The translations under genes and the position numbers were made by a program. The notes beneath the pieces were generated by a model, which was not told the origin of the DNA, ran no database searches, and saw only the letters and a program-made list of their open reading frames with translations. Of a stretch of 64,000 bases of DNA, positions 33,678 to 41,384 are shown one piece after another. Source of the DNA: Phycisphaerales bacterium (GTDB lineage: Bacteria; Planctomycetota; Phycisphaerae; Phycisphaerales; UBA1924); NCBI GenBank assembly GCA_020850415.1, contig JADZER010000030.1, forward strand, positions 62,001 through 126,000. Reading direction: 5' to 3'. Numbering within the stretch: position 1 is the stretch's first letter; each line of letters starts with the position of its first letter.

Positions 33678-34743
33678 CCCCCCCACGCTTGTGGTGCAGG
33701 CTTCCGGCCTGCATGCGGTCAGTCCTTGCAGGCTGGAAGCCTGCGCCACAACGGCGTGCATGCTCGCGGCCAGCGCTCTGGCCGGTCCCGCCCTCGCCCA
33801 ATCCCACTTCGGCGCCCGTGTCCTCGACCACCGCCCCGCCCCCGGCCAGTTCGTGCAGGACCCCGCCTTCAACGACCCCGGCGCCGCCCTCGGCCCGCCG
33901 ATCGGCGGTGGCACGCTCGACGGCGACGAGACCAAGGCGGTCAGCCTCGGGGGCTTCGGCGGCTCGATCACGATCGCCTTCGACCACACCGTCCGCGACG
34001 ACCCCAGGCACGGGCTCGGCCTGGACGCCATCGTGTTCGGCAACGCGTTCTGGCTGAACGGGGACCCCAACCGGCGCTGGGGCGAGGGCGCGACAGTCGA
34101 GATCTCGCTCGACGCCAACGGCAACGGGCTGGCGGACGACCCGTGGTACCTCATCCCCGGCTCGCACCTCGCTCAGCCCGCGGCACGCTGGCAGGCGCAG
34201 ACCTGGGACGACGACGCGAACGATGCGACCTACCCGCCGGCGTACCCGTGGTGGGTGCCGCCGGGCGAGTCGGGCGTGTGGCAGACCTGGGCGTTCCGGC
34301 TGCCGAGCGACCCGTTTGAGCTGGGCGTCTCGCTCGACAACCCCAACGGCCAGTTCGCCGAGGTCGAGGGGGTGTGGGGCTACGCCGACTGCTCGCCGAC
34401 GCTGGTGCTGGGCGACCTGGACGGCGACAACCTGATCGACGACGGCGCGATGACGCCCGAGCGGTTCTACACCGTGCCCGACGACCCGTTCGCCGTCGGC
34501 GTCGATCCGGGGTCAGGGGGCGGGGACGCGTTCGACATCGCCTGGGCGATCGACCCGGCGACCGGGGCGCCCGCGGGCCTGCCGGGCTTTGACTTCATCC
34601 GGATCACGAACGCGACGAATGTGGTGCTCGGCCCCTTCGGCGAGAAGTCGGCGGAGGTCTGCGGGGTGGCGGAGGTCGTGGCGCGGCCCGGCGCCCTGGG
34701 CGGCGAGGTTCGCCGCACGCCGGTGGAGGTGCGGCGCCCGTGA
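33670..34743 (+). CDS. exported protein of B12-regulated operon (cell-surface-protein-like)
   Basis: A 357-aa protein. The first 45 residues hold a signal-like segment ('ACMLAASALAGPALAQ') preceded by a stretch encoded by an inserted hairpin repeat. The mature part reads 'SHFGARVLDHRPAPGQFVQDPAFNDPGAALGPPIGGGTL', 'KAVSLGGFGGSITIAFDHTV', 'DAIVFGNAFW', 'EGATVEISLDANGNGLADDPWYLIPGSHL', then 'LGDLDGDNLIDDGAMTPERFY' and 'FIRITNATN'. From memory this resembles proteins annotated 'cell surface protein' next to BtuG-type propellers in Bacteroides cobalamin loci, which supports a corrinoid-capture role (inference). The ATG at 33670 overlaps the previous gene's stop by eight bases; its own stop overlaps the next gene's GTG. 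Confidence 0.87.
   Translation: MRSPPTLVVQASGLHAVSPCRLEACATTACMLAASALAGPALAQSHFGARVLDHRPAPGQFVQDPAFNDPGAALGPPIGGGTLDGDETKAVSLGGFGGSITIAFDHTVRDDPRHGLGLDAIVFGNAFWLNGDPNRRWGEGATVEISLDANGNGLADDPWYLIPGSHLAQPAARWQAQTWDDDANDATYPPAYPWWVPPGESGVWQTWAFRLPSDPFELGVSLDNPNGQFAEVEGVWGYADCSPTLVLGDLDGDNLIDDGAMTPERFYTVPDDPFAVGVDPGSGGGDAFDIAWAIDPATGAPAGLPGFDFIRITNATNVVLGPFGEKSAEVCGVAEVVARPGALGGEVRRTPVEVRRP
33689..33751 (+). repeat. long palindromic repeat in the signal-peptide coding region
   Basis: Two 25-bp arms (33689-33713 and 33727-33751) are inverted complements with two mismatches, both compatible with G-U pairs, around a 13-base loop. The hairpin is translated in frame ('VVQASGLHAVSPCRLEACATT'). Confidence 0.85.
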
Positions 34744-35672
34744 CGACCGAGCATCCTCCCCATCCCGGCTGGCGCGGCCTGCCGCCCCGAAAGGTTCGCG
34801 GTGGCGCCGCGGGCGCTCGCCCCCTCCGGCTTTCTGGAGCGTTGCGTGCGTTCACCCTCATCGAGCTGCTTGTGGTGCTGGCGATCATCGCGCTGCTGGT
34901 GGGCATCCTGCTGCCGGCGCTCGGGCGCGCGCGGGCGGCGGGGCGGACCGCTGTCTGCCTCTCCAACCAGCGCCAGCTCTTGACCGGGCTGCTCGGGTAC
35001 ACCGGCGACCACGACGACCGGGCCATGCCCGGCGCTGCGGAGTTCCGGGCCAACCTTCACCGCTGGCACGGCACGCGCGACCGGACGGGCGAGCCCTTCC
35101 GCGCCGGCGAGGGGCCGCTCACGCCCTATGTGTCCGACGACGGGGCGTCGCACGCCGTGCGCACATGCCCGTCCTTTGCACGCGTGCTCGCGGAGCTGGA
35201 GGGCACGGGCCTGGGCTTCGAACGCTCGGCGGGCGGGTATGGGTACAACAACGCGTATCTGGGTGTCGAGCTTGGCAGGCTGGGGGACGGCGGCTGGGAG
35301 GTGCGGGACGACCGCACGGGGGCCCGGGTGGGGCGGTTCGCGCAGCCGGACCGCACGGTCGCGTTCACCGACGCCGCGTTCCCGGACGCGCGCGCGCCGG
35401 ATCGGCTGGTGGAGTACAGCTTTGCCGAGCCTCGTTTCCACCCCCGGTATGGCGACGGCGGGGCGGGGTGGCGAATGGACCCATCGGTCCACTTTCGACA
35501 TGCGACCGAGAACACGGTTGCGGCGTGGCTCGACGGGCATGCGGACGCTCGCGGGCTTGTGTTCTCGTGGTCGAGCGGGTACTACACTCCGAGCGCGGCC
35601 GGGGTTTCGATCGGCTGGTTCGGACGCTTGGACACCAACGCCCTGTACGACTTCGACGCGGGAGGCTGGTAG
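34740..35672 (+). CDS. pseudopilin-like protein (prepilin-type N-terminal methylation motif) of B12-regulated operon
   Basis: A 310-aa protein from a GTG start whose TGA overlap (GTGA) with the upstream gene indicates coupling. Residues about 36-60 form a classic type IV prepilin/type II pseudopilin signal, 'AFTLIELLVVLAIIALLVGILLPAL', with cleavage expected before Phe and conserved Glu at position +5. The rest resembles planctomycete H-x9-DG-type proteins: 'CLSNQRQLLTGLLGYTGDHDDRAMPG', 'GYGYNNAYLG' and 'HATENTVAAWLDGHADARG'. Such proteins are usually many per genome and of unknown role. Its place in a cobalamin-controlled operon is unusual and suggests a pseudopilus-like or surface component in corrinoid uptake (inference). 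Confidence 0.88.
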   Translation: MTTEHPPHPGWRGLPPRKVRGGAAGARPLRLSGALRAFTLIELLVVLAIIALLVGILLPALGRARAAGRTAVCLSNQRQLLTGLLGYTGDHDDRAMPGAAEFRANLHRWHGTRDRTGEPFRAGEGPLTPYVSDDGASHAVRTCPSFARVLAELEGTGLGFERSAGGYGYNNAYLGVELGRLGDGGWEVRDDRTGARVGRFAQPDRTVAFTDAAFPDARAPDRLVEYSFAEPRFHPRYGDGGAGWRMDPSVHFRHATENTVAAWLDGHADARGLVFSWSSGYYTPSAAGVSIGWFGRLDTNALYDFDAGGW

Positions 35673-35896
35673 TGCCGGTGGTGGATCGATGCGTATGCCG
35701 CGGGGTGTCGTTCGCCGAGCTTAAAGACCTCGCCGAGCGGACGGGTGCGGACCTCGAGGGGATCGCGGACCGTACCGGCTGCGGGTCGGGTTGCAGCATG
35801 TGCGTGCCGTACATCCAGAAGATGCTGGAGTCGGGCGAGACGAGCTTCGAGCTGATGCCGGCCCCTGTTCGCAAGTGGTTTATCCAGCGCAAGTAG
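35672..35896 (+). CDS. BFD-like [2Fe-2S] protein of B12-regulated operon
   Basis: A 74-aa protein too small for most gene callers. The GTG start shares one base with the TAG of the upstream gene. The cysteine pattern is C-V-C near the start and C-x3-C-x2-C at about residues 37-44 ('RTGCGSGCSMCVPYIQKML'), matching bacterioferritin-associated-ferredoxin-type [2Fe-2S] domains. It may carry electrons for reduction of an imported corrinoid or flavin partner, but this is speculation from the operon. It is the last of four overlapping genes. A short hairpin follows (about 35930-35945) before the MFS gene. Confidence 0.85.
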   Translation: MPVVDRCVCRGVSFAELKDLAERTGADLEGIADRTGCGSGCSMCVPYIQKMLESGETSFELMPAPVRKWFIQRK

Positions 35897-35969
35897 CGGT
35901 CGGGACCGTCCCCCCCGGATGTTGGGGTGCGGGAGCGTGGCGCTCCGACATATTGTCTGAGCACCAGCC

Positions 35970-37337
35970 ATGCGTCCGGCCAAGCCGACAATCCGCAAGG
36001 ACCTCCGCCTGATCACGACCGACGGGCTGCTGTACTGCGTGATGGTGGGCTCCGGGGAGGCGTACTTCGGTGCGTTCGCGGTGGCGATCGGGATGGGTGA
36101 GATCCTCGCCGGGCTGATCGGCTCGGTGCCGCTGGTGGTCGGTGGGACGCTGCAGCTGATCACGCCGTGGATGGTCCGCCGGCTGGGTTCTCTGCGCCGG
36201 TGGGTGGTGCTGTGCGCGACGGTGCAGGCGTTGGCGTTCCTGCCGCTGGCGCTCGGCGCGTGGCGGGGCTCGATGCCGGCGTGGCTGGTATTCCTGGTGG
36301 TGAGCATCTACTGGACGGTGAACTACGCGCAGGGCCCGGCGTGGAACACCTGGGTGGCAACGCTGATGCCGGCGAGGATCCGGGCGCGGTACTTCGCCAA
36401 CCGGACGCGGGTCGTGCAGTTCGGCACGGTGTTCGGGCTGGTGGGCGGCGGGCTCACGCTGCAGGCGTTCAAGGGCGACTCGGAGCAGACCCAGGCGGTG
36501 GTCGTGTTCGCCGGGTTGTTCCTCACGGCCGGGGTGTTCCGGCTCGTCGCGAGCCGGTGCCTTGCGGCCCAGTCCGAGCCGGTGCCGATCCCGCCGGACT
36601 TCCGTTCGGTCTCGCCCCGGCGGTTCCTGGCCCGGTGGCGCCACGGGCACGATGTGCGTCTGCTGGGCTACATGCTGGCGGTGCAGGCGATGGTCCAAGT
36701 CTCGGGCCCGTTCTTTACGCCGTTCATGCTCGTGCGGCTGGAGCTGGACTACGGGCACTACATGACGCTGATCGCGGCGTCGTTTCTCGCGCGCTCGATC
36801 GTGCTCCCGTTCATCGGCAAGCTCGCGCACGCGCGGGGTCCCCGGGTGGTGCTATTCATCGGCGGCATCGGTCTGATCCCCGCGTCGGCGCTGTGGTCCG
36901 TGTCGGACAATTTCTGGTACCTGCTTGGGGTGCAGCTGTTCACCGGGGCGGTTTGGGGGTGCTACGAGATCGCGACCTTCCTGCTGCTGTTCGAGACGAT
37001 CCCCGCCGCGGAGCGGACGAGCGTGCTCAGCCTGTTCAACTTCGCCAACACGCTGGCGTTGGTGGGCGGTTCGCTGGTCGGGGCCACGCTGCTGGGGGCG
37101 CTGGGCGAGGGGGTGAGCGCGTACTACACGCTGTTCATCCTGTCCTCATCGCTGCGGCTGCTGACGCTGCCGCTGCTGCTGCTGCTCCGCATGCCGCGGT
37201 TCGCCGCGACGCCGATGCCGACGCAGCCGCTGTCGGTCCGGCCGGCGATGGGCGTGATGGGTCGGCCGATCGTCGCGGCGGTGGACGAGGCGCTCCACCC
37301 GGACGCGCTGGTCGCGTCCGGCAAGACCCCCAAGTAG
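35970..37337 (+). CDS. MFS transporter
   Basis: A 455-aa integral membrane protein with about twelve hydrophobic helices and the MFS loop feature 'GGTLQLITPWMVRRLGSLRRW' between TM2 and TM3. A central loop ('RFLARWRHGHDVRLLGYMLAVQAMVQVSGPFF') separates the two halves. The substrate is unknown. It lies 73 bp after the B12-regulated [2Fe-2S] gene on the same strand, so it could be a fifth operon member and thus a corrinoid or cofactor transporter, but the hairpin in the gap (about 35930-35945) argues for partial separation. Confidence 0.92.
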   Translation: MRPAKPTIRKDLRLITTDGLLYCVMVGSGEAYFGAFAVAIGMGEILAGLIGSVPLVVGGTLQLITPWMVRRLGSLRRWVVLCATVQALAFLPLALGAWRGSMPAWLVFLVVSIYWTVNYAQGPAWNTWVATLMPARIRARYFANRTRVVQFGTVFGLVGGGLTLQAFKGDSEQTQAVVVFAGLFLTAGVFRLVASRCLAAQSEPVPIPPDFRSVSPRRFLARWRHGHDVRLLGYMLAVQAMVQVSGPFFTPFMLVRLELDYGHYMTLIAASFLARSIVLPFIGKLAHARGPRVVLFIGGIGLIPASALWSVSDNFWYLLGVQLFTGAVWGCYEIATFLLLFETIPAAERTSVLSLFNFANTLALVGGSLVGATLLGALGEGVSAYYTLFILSSSLRLLTLPLLLLLRMPRFAATPMPTQPLSVRPAMGVMGRPIVAAVDEALHPDALVASGKTPK

Positions 37338-37344
37338 CGGGCGG

Positions 37345-38115
37345 CTACGCCGGGTCGTACCCGAGCAGGCGGCAGGCGTCGGCGTAGTCCGGGTTGGCAT
37401 CGAAGGTGTCCCGCAGCGCCGGGTCGAGGGGGCGCCGGGCGGCGGGGCGGATCTCGCCGATGCGCTCGCCCAGGGTCGCCTCGTCGCCGGTGATGTTCGC
37501 GTACGACCGGTACCGGTCGCGCCACGCCGGGTCGAACTCCAGCCCCAGGCCGCGACAGATCCGTGCAAGCTCGGCGTCCGGGTCGGCGGTGAAGTCCTCG
37601 TAGCGGGCGAAGCCGATCTCTGCCGCCAGCTCCGCGAATGCGCGGCAACCGCGGAGGTAGGCCGCGGGGTCGACCCTGCCCCGGAGCAGGTCGAGCCGCT
37701 GCTGGCTCATCCACTGGTCGGCGGGGTGGCGCACGGTCGCGAACCGGCGGAGGTCGGACCCCGGCCCGAGGAGTTGCGACGACCGGCTCGCGAACGCGGG
37801 CTCGACGAACGGCACGCCCAGGTAGTCCAGGTGCGACCAGTCGCGGAGCAGGAGGGTCTTGCCTTGGTCGGACGCCCGGGCGGCGAGCAGGGCGATCAGT
37901 TGGTCGTACCGCCCGCGCCCGCCCCGCCACTGGGCGACCTCGCCGGGCTTGAGGAGCTTGTGCCAGCGGAACGCCTGCTCGGCGGGGTCGATCAGGCGCA
38001 CGCCGAGCGGGTGGACCTCGCTGAGCAGCACCACCGAGCGCATGGACCCGAGGCAGCGGGCCAGCAGCGTGCCGCCGGAGCGGGCGAGGTTGAGCCAGAG
38101 GGAGAGGGGGGGCAT
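37345..38115 (-). CDS. sulfotransferase-family-like protein
   Basis: A 256-aa protein beginning 'LSLWLNLARSGGTLLARCLGSM', a P-loop-like sulfate-donor (PAPS) binding segment of sulfotransferases. Further 'LLRDWSHLDYLG' and 'RRFATVRHPADQWMSQQRLDLLRG' resemble the second PAPS-contact region (R-x-P...S). The end is 'FARYEDFTADPDAELARICRGLGLEFDPAW', the usual helical close of the family. The acceptor is unknown. Start M at 38115 is taken because the P-loop follows; the upstream extension is made of a 'gggtgagt'-like simple repeat (38116-38160). It is convergent with the MFS gene (7-bp gap). Confidence 0.85.
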   Translation of the reverse strand: MPPLSLWLNLARSGGTLLARCLGSMRSVVLLSEVHPLGVRLIDPAEQAFRWHKLLKPGEVAQWRGGRGRYDQLIALLAARASDQGKTLLLRDWSHLDYLGVPFVEPAFASRSSQLLGPGSDLRRFATVRHPADQWMSQQRLDLLRGRVDPAAYLRGCRAFAELAAEIGFARYEDFTADPDAELARICRGLGLEFDPAWRDRYRSYANITGDEATLGERIGEIRPAARRPLDPALRDTFDANPDYADACRLLGYDPA

Positions 38116-38164
38116 GGGGGGCGGTGAGGGGGTGAATGGGTGAGTGGGTGAGGGGGTGAGTCGT
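38116..38164. repeat. simple G/T/A-rich repeat
   Basis: Imperfect 'ggtgagtg'-type heptamer/octamer units fill the gap between the two minus-strand genes. They produce a spurious N-terminal extension of the sulfotransferase-like gene. Confidence 0.7.
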
Positions 38165-38656
38165 TCAGGGGTCGGGGGTCTTGGGTTCGGTGAGGGTTTC
38201 AAGCAGGGCGCGCCACTCGGCGTACCGGTAGGGGATGTCGTGCCGGTCGTGGAGGGCGCGGAGTTCGGCGAGCATGCGCTCGGTCAGGTCCTGCTGCCAG
38301 TCGGTGGAGGTGGGGTCGCAGAAGTACGCCCGGCAGCCGAGGGGCCGGAGGGAGTGGACGGTGCAGAGCAGGGCCCGCTGGAACGGGCACCCGCCGCGGG
38401 CGCGGGCGTCGGCGATCGCGCCCGGGGTCAGGGGGTGTTCGAGGCGGGCGACCAGGTAGGCGGCCTCGAGGCCGGTGACATAGAGCCGGTGCCCCCAGGC
38501 GTCGAAGTCGCAGCACCGGCCGGACTGGTCGCAGCGGGGGCGGCGCTGGGCGGTGTCCCGGGCGATGTGCTCGTAGAGGAGCTCGAGCTCCCCGGCGATC
38601 TGCGGGTCCGCCGCGGCCTGAAGCCAGATGTCCGCCTCGCGCGACGCCATGGCCAA
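38165..38656 (-). CDS. YkgJ-type zinc/iron-chelating cysteine-cluster protein
   Basis: A 163-aa cytoplasmic protein with the cysteine arrangement of the YkgJ/CxxCxxCC family: '[28 protein letters not shown]', then '[28 protein letters not shown]' with four more cysteines. These proteins are thought to bind a metal ion, and their role is unknown. ATG 38656 or the next ATG (38650) are equally likely starts. The gene is divergent from argG and may be co-transcribed with the sulfotransferase-like gene downstream. Confidence 0.88.
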   Translation of the reverse strand: MAMASREADIWLQAAADPQIAGELELLYEHIARDTAQRRPRCDQSGRCCDFDAWGHRLYVTGLEAAYLVARLEHPLTPGAIADARARGGCPFQRALLCTVHSLRPLGCRAYFCDPTSTDWQQDLTERMLAELRALHDRHDIPYRYAEWRALLETLTEPKTPDP

Positions 38657-38700
38657 GGGTACGGGGCGAGGCGGGCAGAAAAATCGGGGGCGCGCCCTCG

Positions 38701-38724
38701 TGCATACCTATACACCGAATGCAT
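38701..38724. promoter_or_regulatory. A/T-rich inverted-repeat site upstream of argG (possible ARG box / promoter)
   Basis: TGCAT and ATGCAT flank 'acctatacaccga', the only A/T-rich segment in the argG-YkgJ gap. It could be an ArgR-type operator overlapping a -10 element. No argR is in the window and the match is by eye only. Confidence 0.35.
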
Positions 38725-38873
38725 GGCAGCGTACGATCCCCCCGCCCGGGCCCCGCAGGCCGCTGCGGGCGTCTCCCGGGCCGAGGGAACCGGCCCCCCG
38801 GGGCCTTCTCCACGCACGACGCACCCCGATCCCAGCCCCGATCTCAGCCCCGATCTCCGAAAGGGAGCGCCCC

Positions 38874-40091
38874 ATGCCCAAGAAAGTCGTCCTCGCCTAC
38901 TCCGGCGGCCTGGACACCTCCGCGATCATCCCGTGGCTCAAGGAGAACATGGACTGCGAGATCATCGCCTACGCCGGTGATGTCGGCCAGGGCGAGGAGG
39001 AGCTGGCGGGCCTCGAGGCCAAGGCGATCAAGTCCGGCGCCGTGGCGTGCAAGGTGGTCGACCTCAAGCGGGAGTTCGTCGAGCACTATGTGTGGCCGAC
39101 GCTGCTGGCGGGTATCCACTACGAGCGGGACTACCTGCTGGGCACCTCGATCGCCCGGCCGCTCTTGGCGAAGGCCCAGGTCGCGGTCGCCCGCGAGTTT
39201 GGCGCCGAGGCCGTCGCCCACGGCTGCACCGGGAAGGGCAACGACCAGGTGCGGTTCGAGGCGACCTTCGCGGCGTTGGCGCCCGATCTGGAGGTGATCG
39301 CCCCCTGGCGGATGTGGAAGCTCAAGAGCCGCGAGGACCTGCTGGGCTACCTGGCCGAGCGGAACATCCCCACGACCGCGACCGCGAAGAAGATCTACTC
39401 GCGCGACCGGAACCTCTGGCACATCAGCCACGAGGGCGGCCCGCTGGAGAACCCGGCGCAGGCGCCGCCGGACGATGTGTGGATGATGACCAGGGACGCC
39501 GCCGCCGCGCCGGACACGCCGCGCGATGTCGTGATCGAGTTCCAGGCCGGGCGCCCCGTGGCGGTCGATGGCGAGAGGCTCGCGCCGGAGGCGATCGTCG
39601 CCCGGCTCAACACGCTCGGCGGGGAGCACGGCGTGGGGCGGGTGGACATCCTGGAGAACCGCTGCGTGGGGATGAAGTCCCGGGGCCTCTACGAGACGCC
39701 CGGCGGGACGATCCTGGTCGAGGCCATCAAGGGCATCGAGCAGTGCGTGCTCGACCGCGAGACCTCGCAGTGGAAGCAGCAGATGGCCCTGCAGTTCGCC
39801 AAGCTGGTGTACGACGGGCGGTGGTTCACGCCGCTGCGCGAGGCGCTCTCGGCCGCGGCGGCCAAGATCGGCGAGCGTCTGACCGGCAAGGCCACGGTGC
39901 GTCTGTACAAGGGCTCGGCGAGGCTGGTGGGGCGTGAGAGCCCGTGGAGCCTGTACGAGGAGAACTACGCGACCTTCGGCGAGGAGGCCGTGTACGACCA
40001 GAAGCACGCCGAGGGGTTCATCCGGCTGATGACGCTGCCGGAGCGGATCGCGGCGGTGAAGTTCGGGCCCAACGGGGGGCGGGCGATGTAA
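38874..40091 (+). CDS. argG: argininosuccinate synthase
   Basis: Condenses citrulline and aspartate with ATP to argininosuccinate (EC 6.3.4.5). The 405-aa protein begins '[22 protein letters not shown]' (ATP-pyrophosphatase P-loop S-G-G-x-D-T-S) and continues with '[39 protein letters not shown]', 'APWRMW', '[10 protein letters not shown]', '[26 protein letters not shown]' and '[10 protein letters not shown]'. Length and motifs are complete. ATG 38874 with AAGGGAG upstream is chosen; the in-frame extension to 38628 covers the upstream regulatory region. No other arginine gene is nearby. Confidence 0.97.
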   Translation: MPKKVVLAYSGGLDTSAIIPWLKENMDCEIIAYAGDVGQGEEELAGLEAKAIKSGAVACKVVDLKREFVEHYVWPTLLAGIHYERDYLLGTSIARPLLAKAQVAVAREFGAEAVAHGCTGKGNDQVRFEATFAALAPDLEVIAPWRMWKLKSREDLLGYLAERNIPTTATAKKIYSRDRNLWHISHEGGPLENPAQAPPDDVWMMTRDAAAAPDTPRDVVIEFQAGRPVAVDGERLAPEAIVARLNTLGGEHGVGRVDILENRCVGMKSRGLYETPGGTILVEAIKGIEQCVLDRETSQWKQQMALQFAKLVYDGRWFTPLREALSAAAAKIGERLTGKATVRLYKGSARLVGRESPWSLYEENYATFGEEAVYDQKHAEGFIRLMTLPERIAAVKFGPNGGRAM

Positions 40092-40199
40092 GGTTGGCGT
40101 CGGCGCACTGTCCCACCAGCGCCGATGGGACTGATGCCTGGGTCATCGGGCCGGTTCGGGGGGGGGCAACAGGCGGCTTGGGCGCTGGCGCTGTTGGCA

Positions 40200-41285
40200 T
40201 CATTCCAGTACGCGGTTGTCGCCGGTGATCGACCAGAACCGCTCGCCCCAGAGGCGCCGCTCCACGGTGTCGCGCACGGTCGTCCGAAACACACTCCCGT
40301 CCGTCGCGGCGAAGTGGGCGGTACCGCCCTCGTGGTGCCGACCGACGGCGTTCAGGATGGTGTTCGGATGCTCGATCATCCCGGTGCCGACAAACTCGTC
40401 GGGCAGGATGTCGTCCGGGCGCGGGTAGACGAACCTCGGGCCTCCCGGCGGCTCGTCATAGACACCGATGCCGCTCGACCTGCCGAGGAACGGCGTGAGC
40501 GGCCGGTGGCTCTTGATCCCGCGCCCGGTGACGGTCTCCAGCGTTCTCCAACCGTCCGGACGGTCCAGAAAGGCAAACTCGGTCAACAGGGTCACCCGAG
40601 CGGGGTGCTCGATGTCGCTGGGTACCACTGCGCGCCCGACCGAAACCGTGTCGCGATCGCTCCCTTCCGCCTGGCCGATGTCGCCCTTGCCGCTCCCGAC
40701 ATGCCACACCTCGCCGGCGCCTACCAAGCGGTTCTTCCGATACTGCGGGATGTTGAACTTGTTCCGCGGCATGATCGCGGCGTTCGCCGTGTACGCCATG
40801 CGCTTGGCCTGTCTGTCATTCGGGATCTCAGTGGGACCCCAGTGGCCCAGATCGTCCATCTGCCCGGGATCCCAGTCGTCGGGGTTGGGCCCTGGGTTGT
40901 TGTTCGGCGCCCCGCCGTAGAGGGCCTGGGGGCACTCGAATACAGCATCGTCGGTCAGGTATCCGACCTCTCGGAGCCAGAACGAGAAGTGGACGAAGCC
41001 GTTGGCCGGGACGGGGTTGGCGCCCATCTGATCTTCGAAGTCCCAATCCCCGGAGTGGGTATCCGCGCCGAAGACATACGCCGGCGGGAAGCTGCCCAGG
41101 TCCTCGGTGAGCATGAGCACCCCGTGGGTAATCCACCGCTCGTTGAGCGCGCAGTACGAGGCCCGCGCGGGGGCACGAAGGCCCGCCCCGGCGACGCTGC
41201 CGACGACAACGGTGAGCCCGACGAGGGCGATGAGGCTGGCGCAGTCTGAAAGCGCGAAGCCGGACCGAACGCTTGGCTTCATCAT
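40200..41285 (-). CDS. degenerate pseudopilin-like protein
   Basis: A 361-aa protein beginning 'VRSGFALSDCASLIALVGLTVVVGSVAG'. This has the position and shape of a prepilin signal, but the hallmark Glu5 is Asp and the hydrophobic stretch carries Cys and Ser. The mature part resembles planctomycete prepilin-like proteins: 'YCALNERWITHGVLMLTEDLGSFPPAYVFG', 'YTANAAIMPRNKF' and near the end 'HHEGGTAHFAATDGSVF', which is like the H-x9-DG motif. Function is unknown. It uses slightly more A/T-ending codons than its neighbours. Convergent with argG; the first Met pair (41285 or 41282) cannot be separated. Confidence 0.82.
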   Translation of the reverse strand: MMKPSVRSGFALSDCASLIALVGLTVVVGSVAGAGLRAPARASYCALNERWITHGVLMLTEDLGSFPPAYVFGADTHSGDWDFEDQMGANPVPANGFVHFSFWLREVGYLTDDAVFECPQALYGGAPNNNPGPNPDDWDPGQMDDLGHWGPTEIPNDRQAKRMAYTANAAIMPRNKFNIPQYRKNRLVGAGEVWHVGSGKGDIGQAEGSDRDTVSVGRAVVPSDIEHPARVTLLTEFAFLDRPDGWRTLETVTGRGIKSHRPLTPFLGRSSGIGVYDEPPGGPRFVYPRPDDILPDEFVGTGMIEHPNTILNAVGRHHEGGTAHFAATDGSVFRTTVRDTVERRLWGERFWSITGDNRVLE

Positions 41286-41384
41286 TGTGCCCGCCTTCCT
41301 CGCCAGCTACTCTACCGACGGGCGGCGCATCCGCTGCACCCCCCCCCTCGCGAAGATCGGGTTAAGAGCGGCGTGTCCCCGCGG

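Noticed and set aside
32231-35896. TonB-dependent B12 receptor in the cobalamin operon
   Set aside because: None of the four genes has plug or barrel motifs; a receptor, if any, must be elsewhere.
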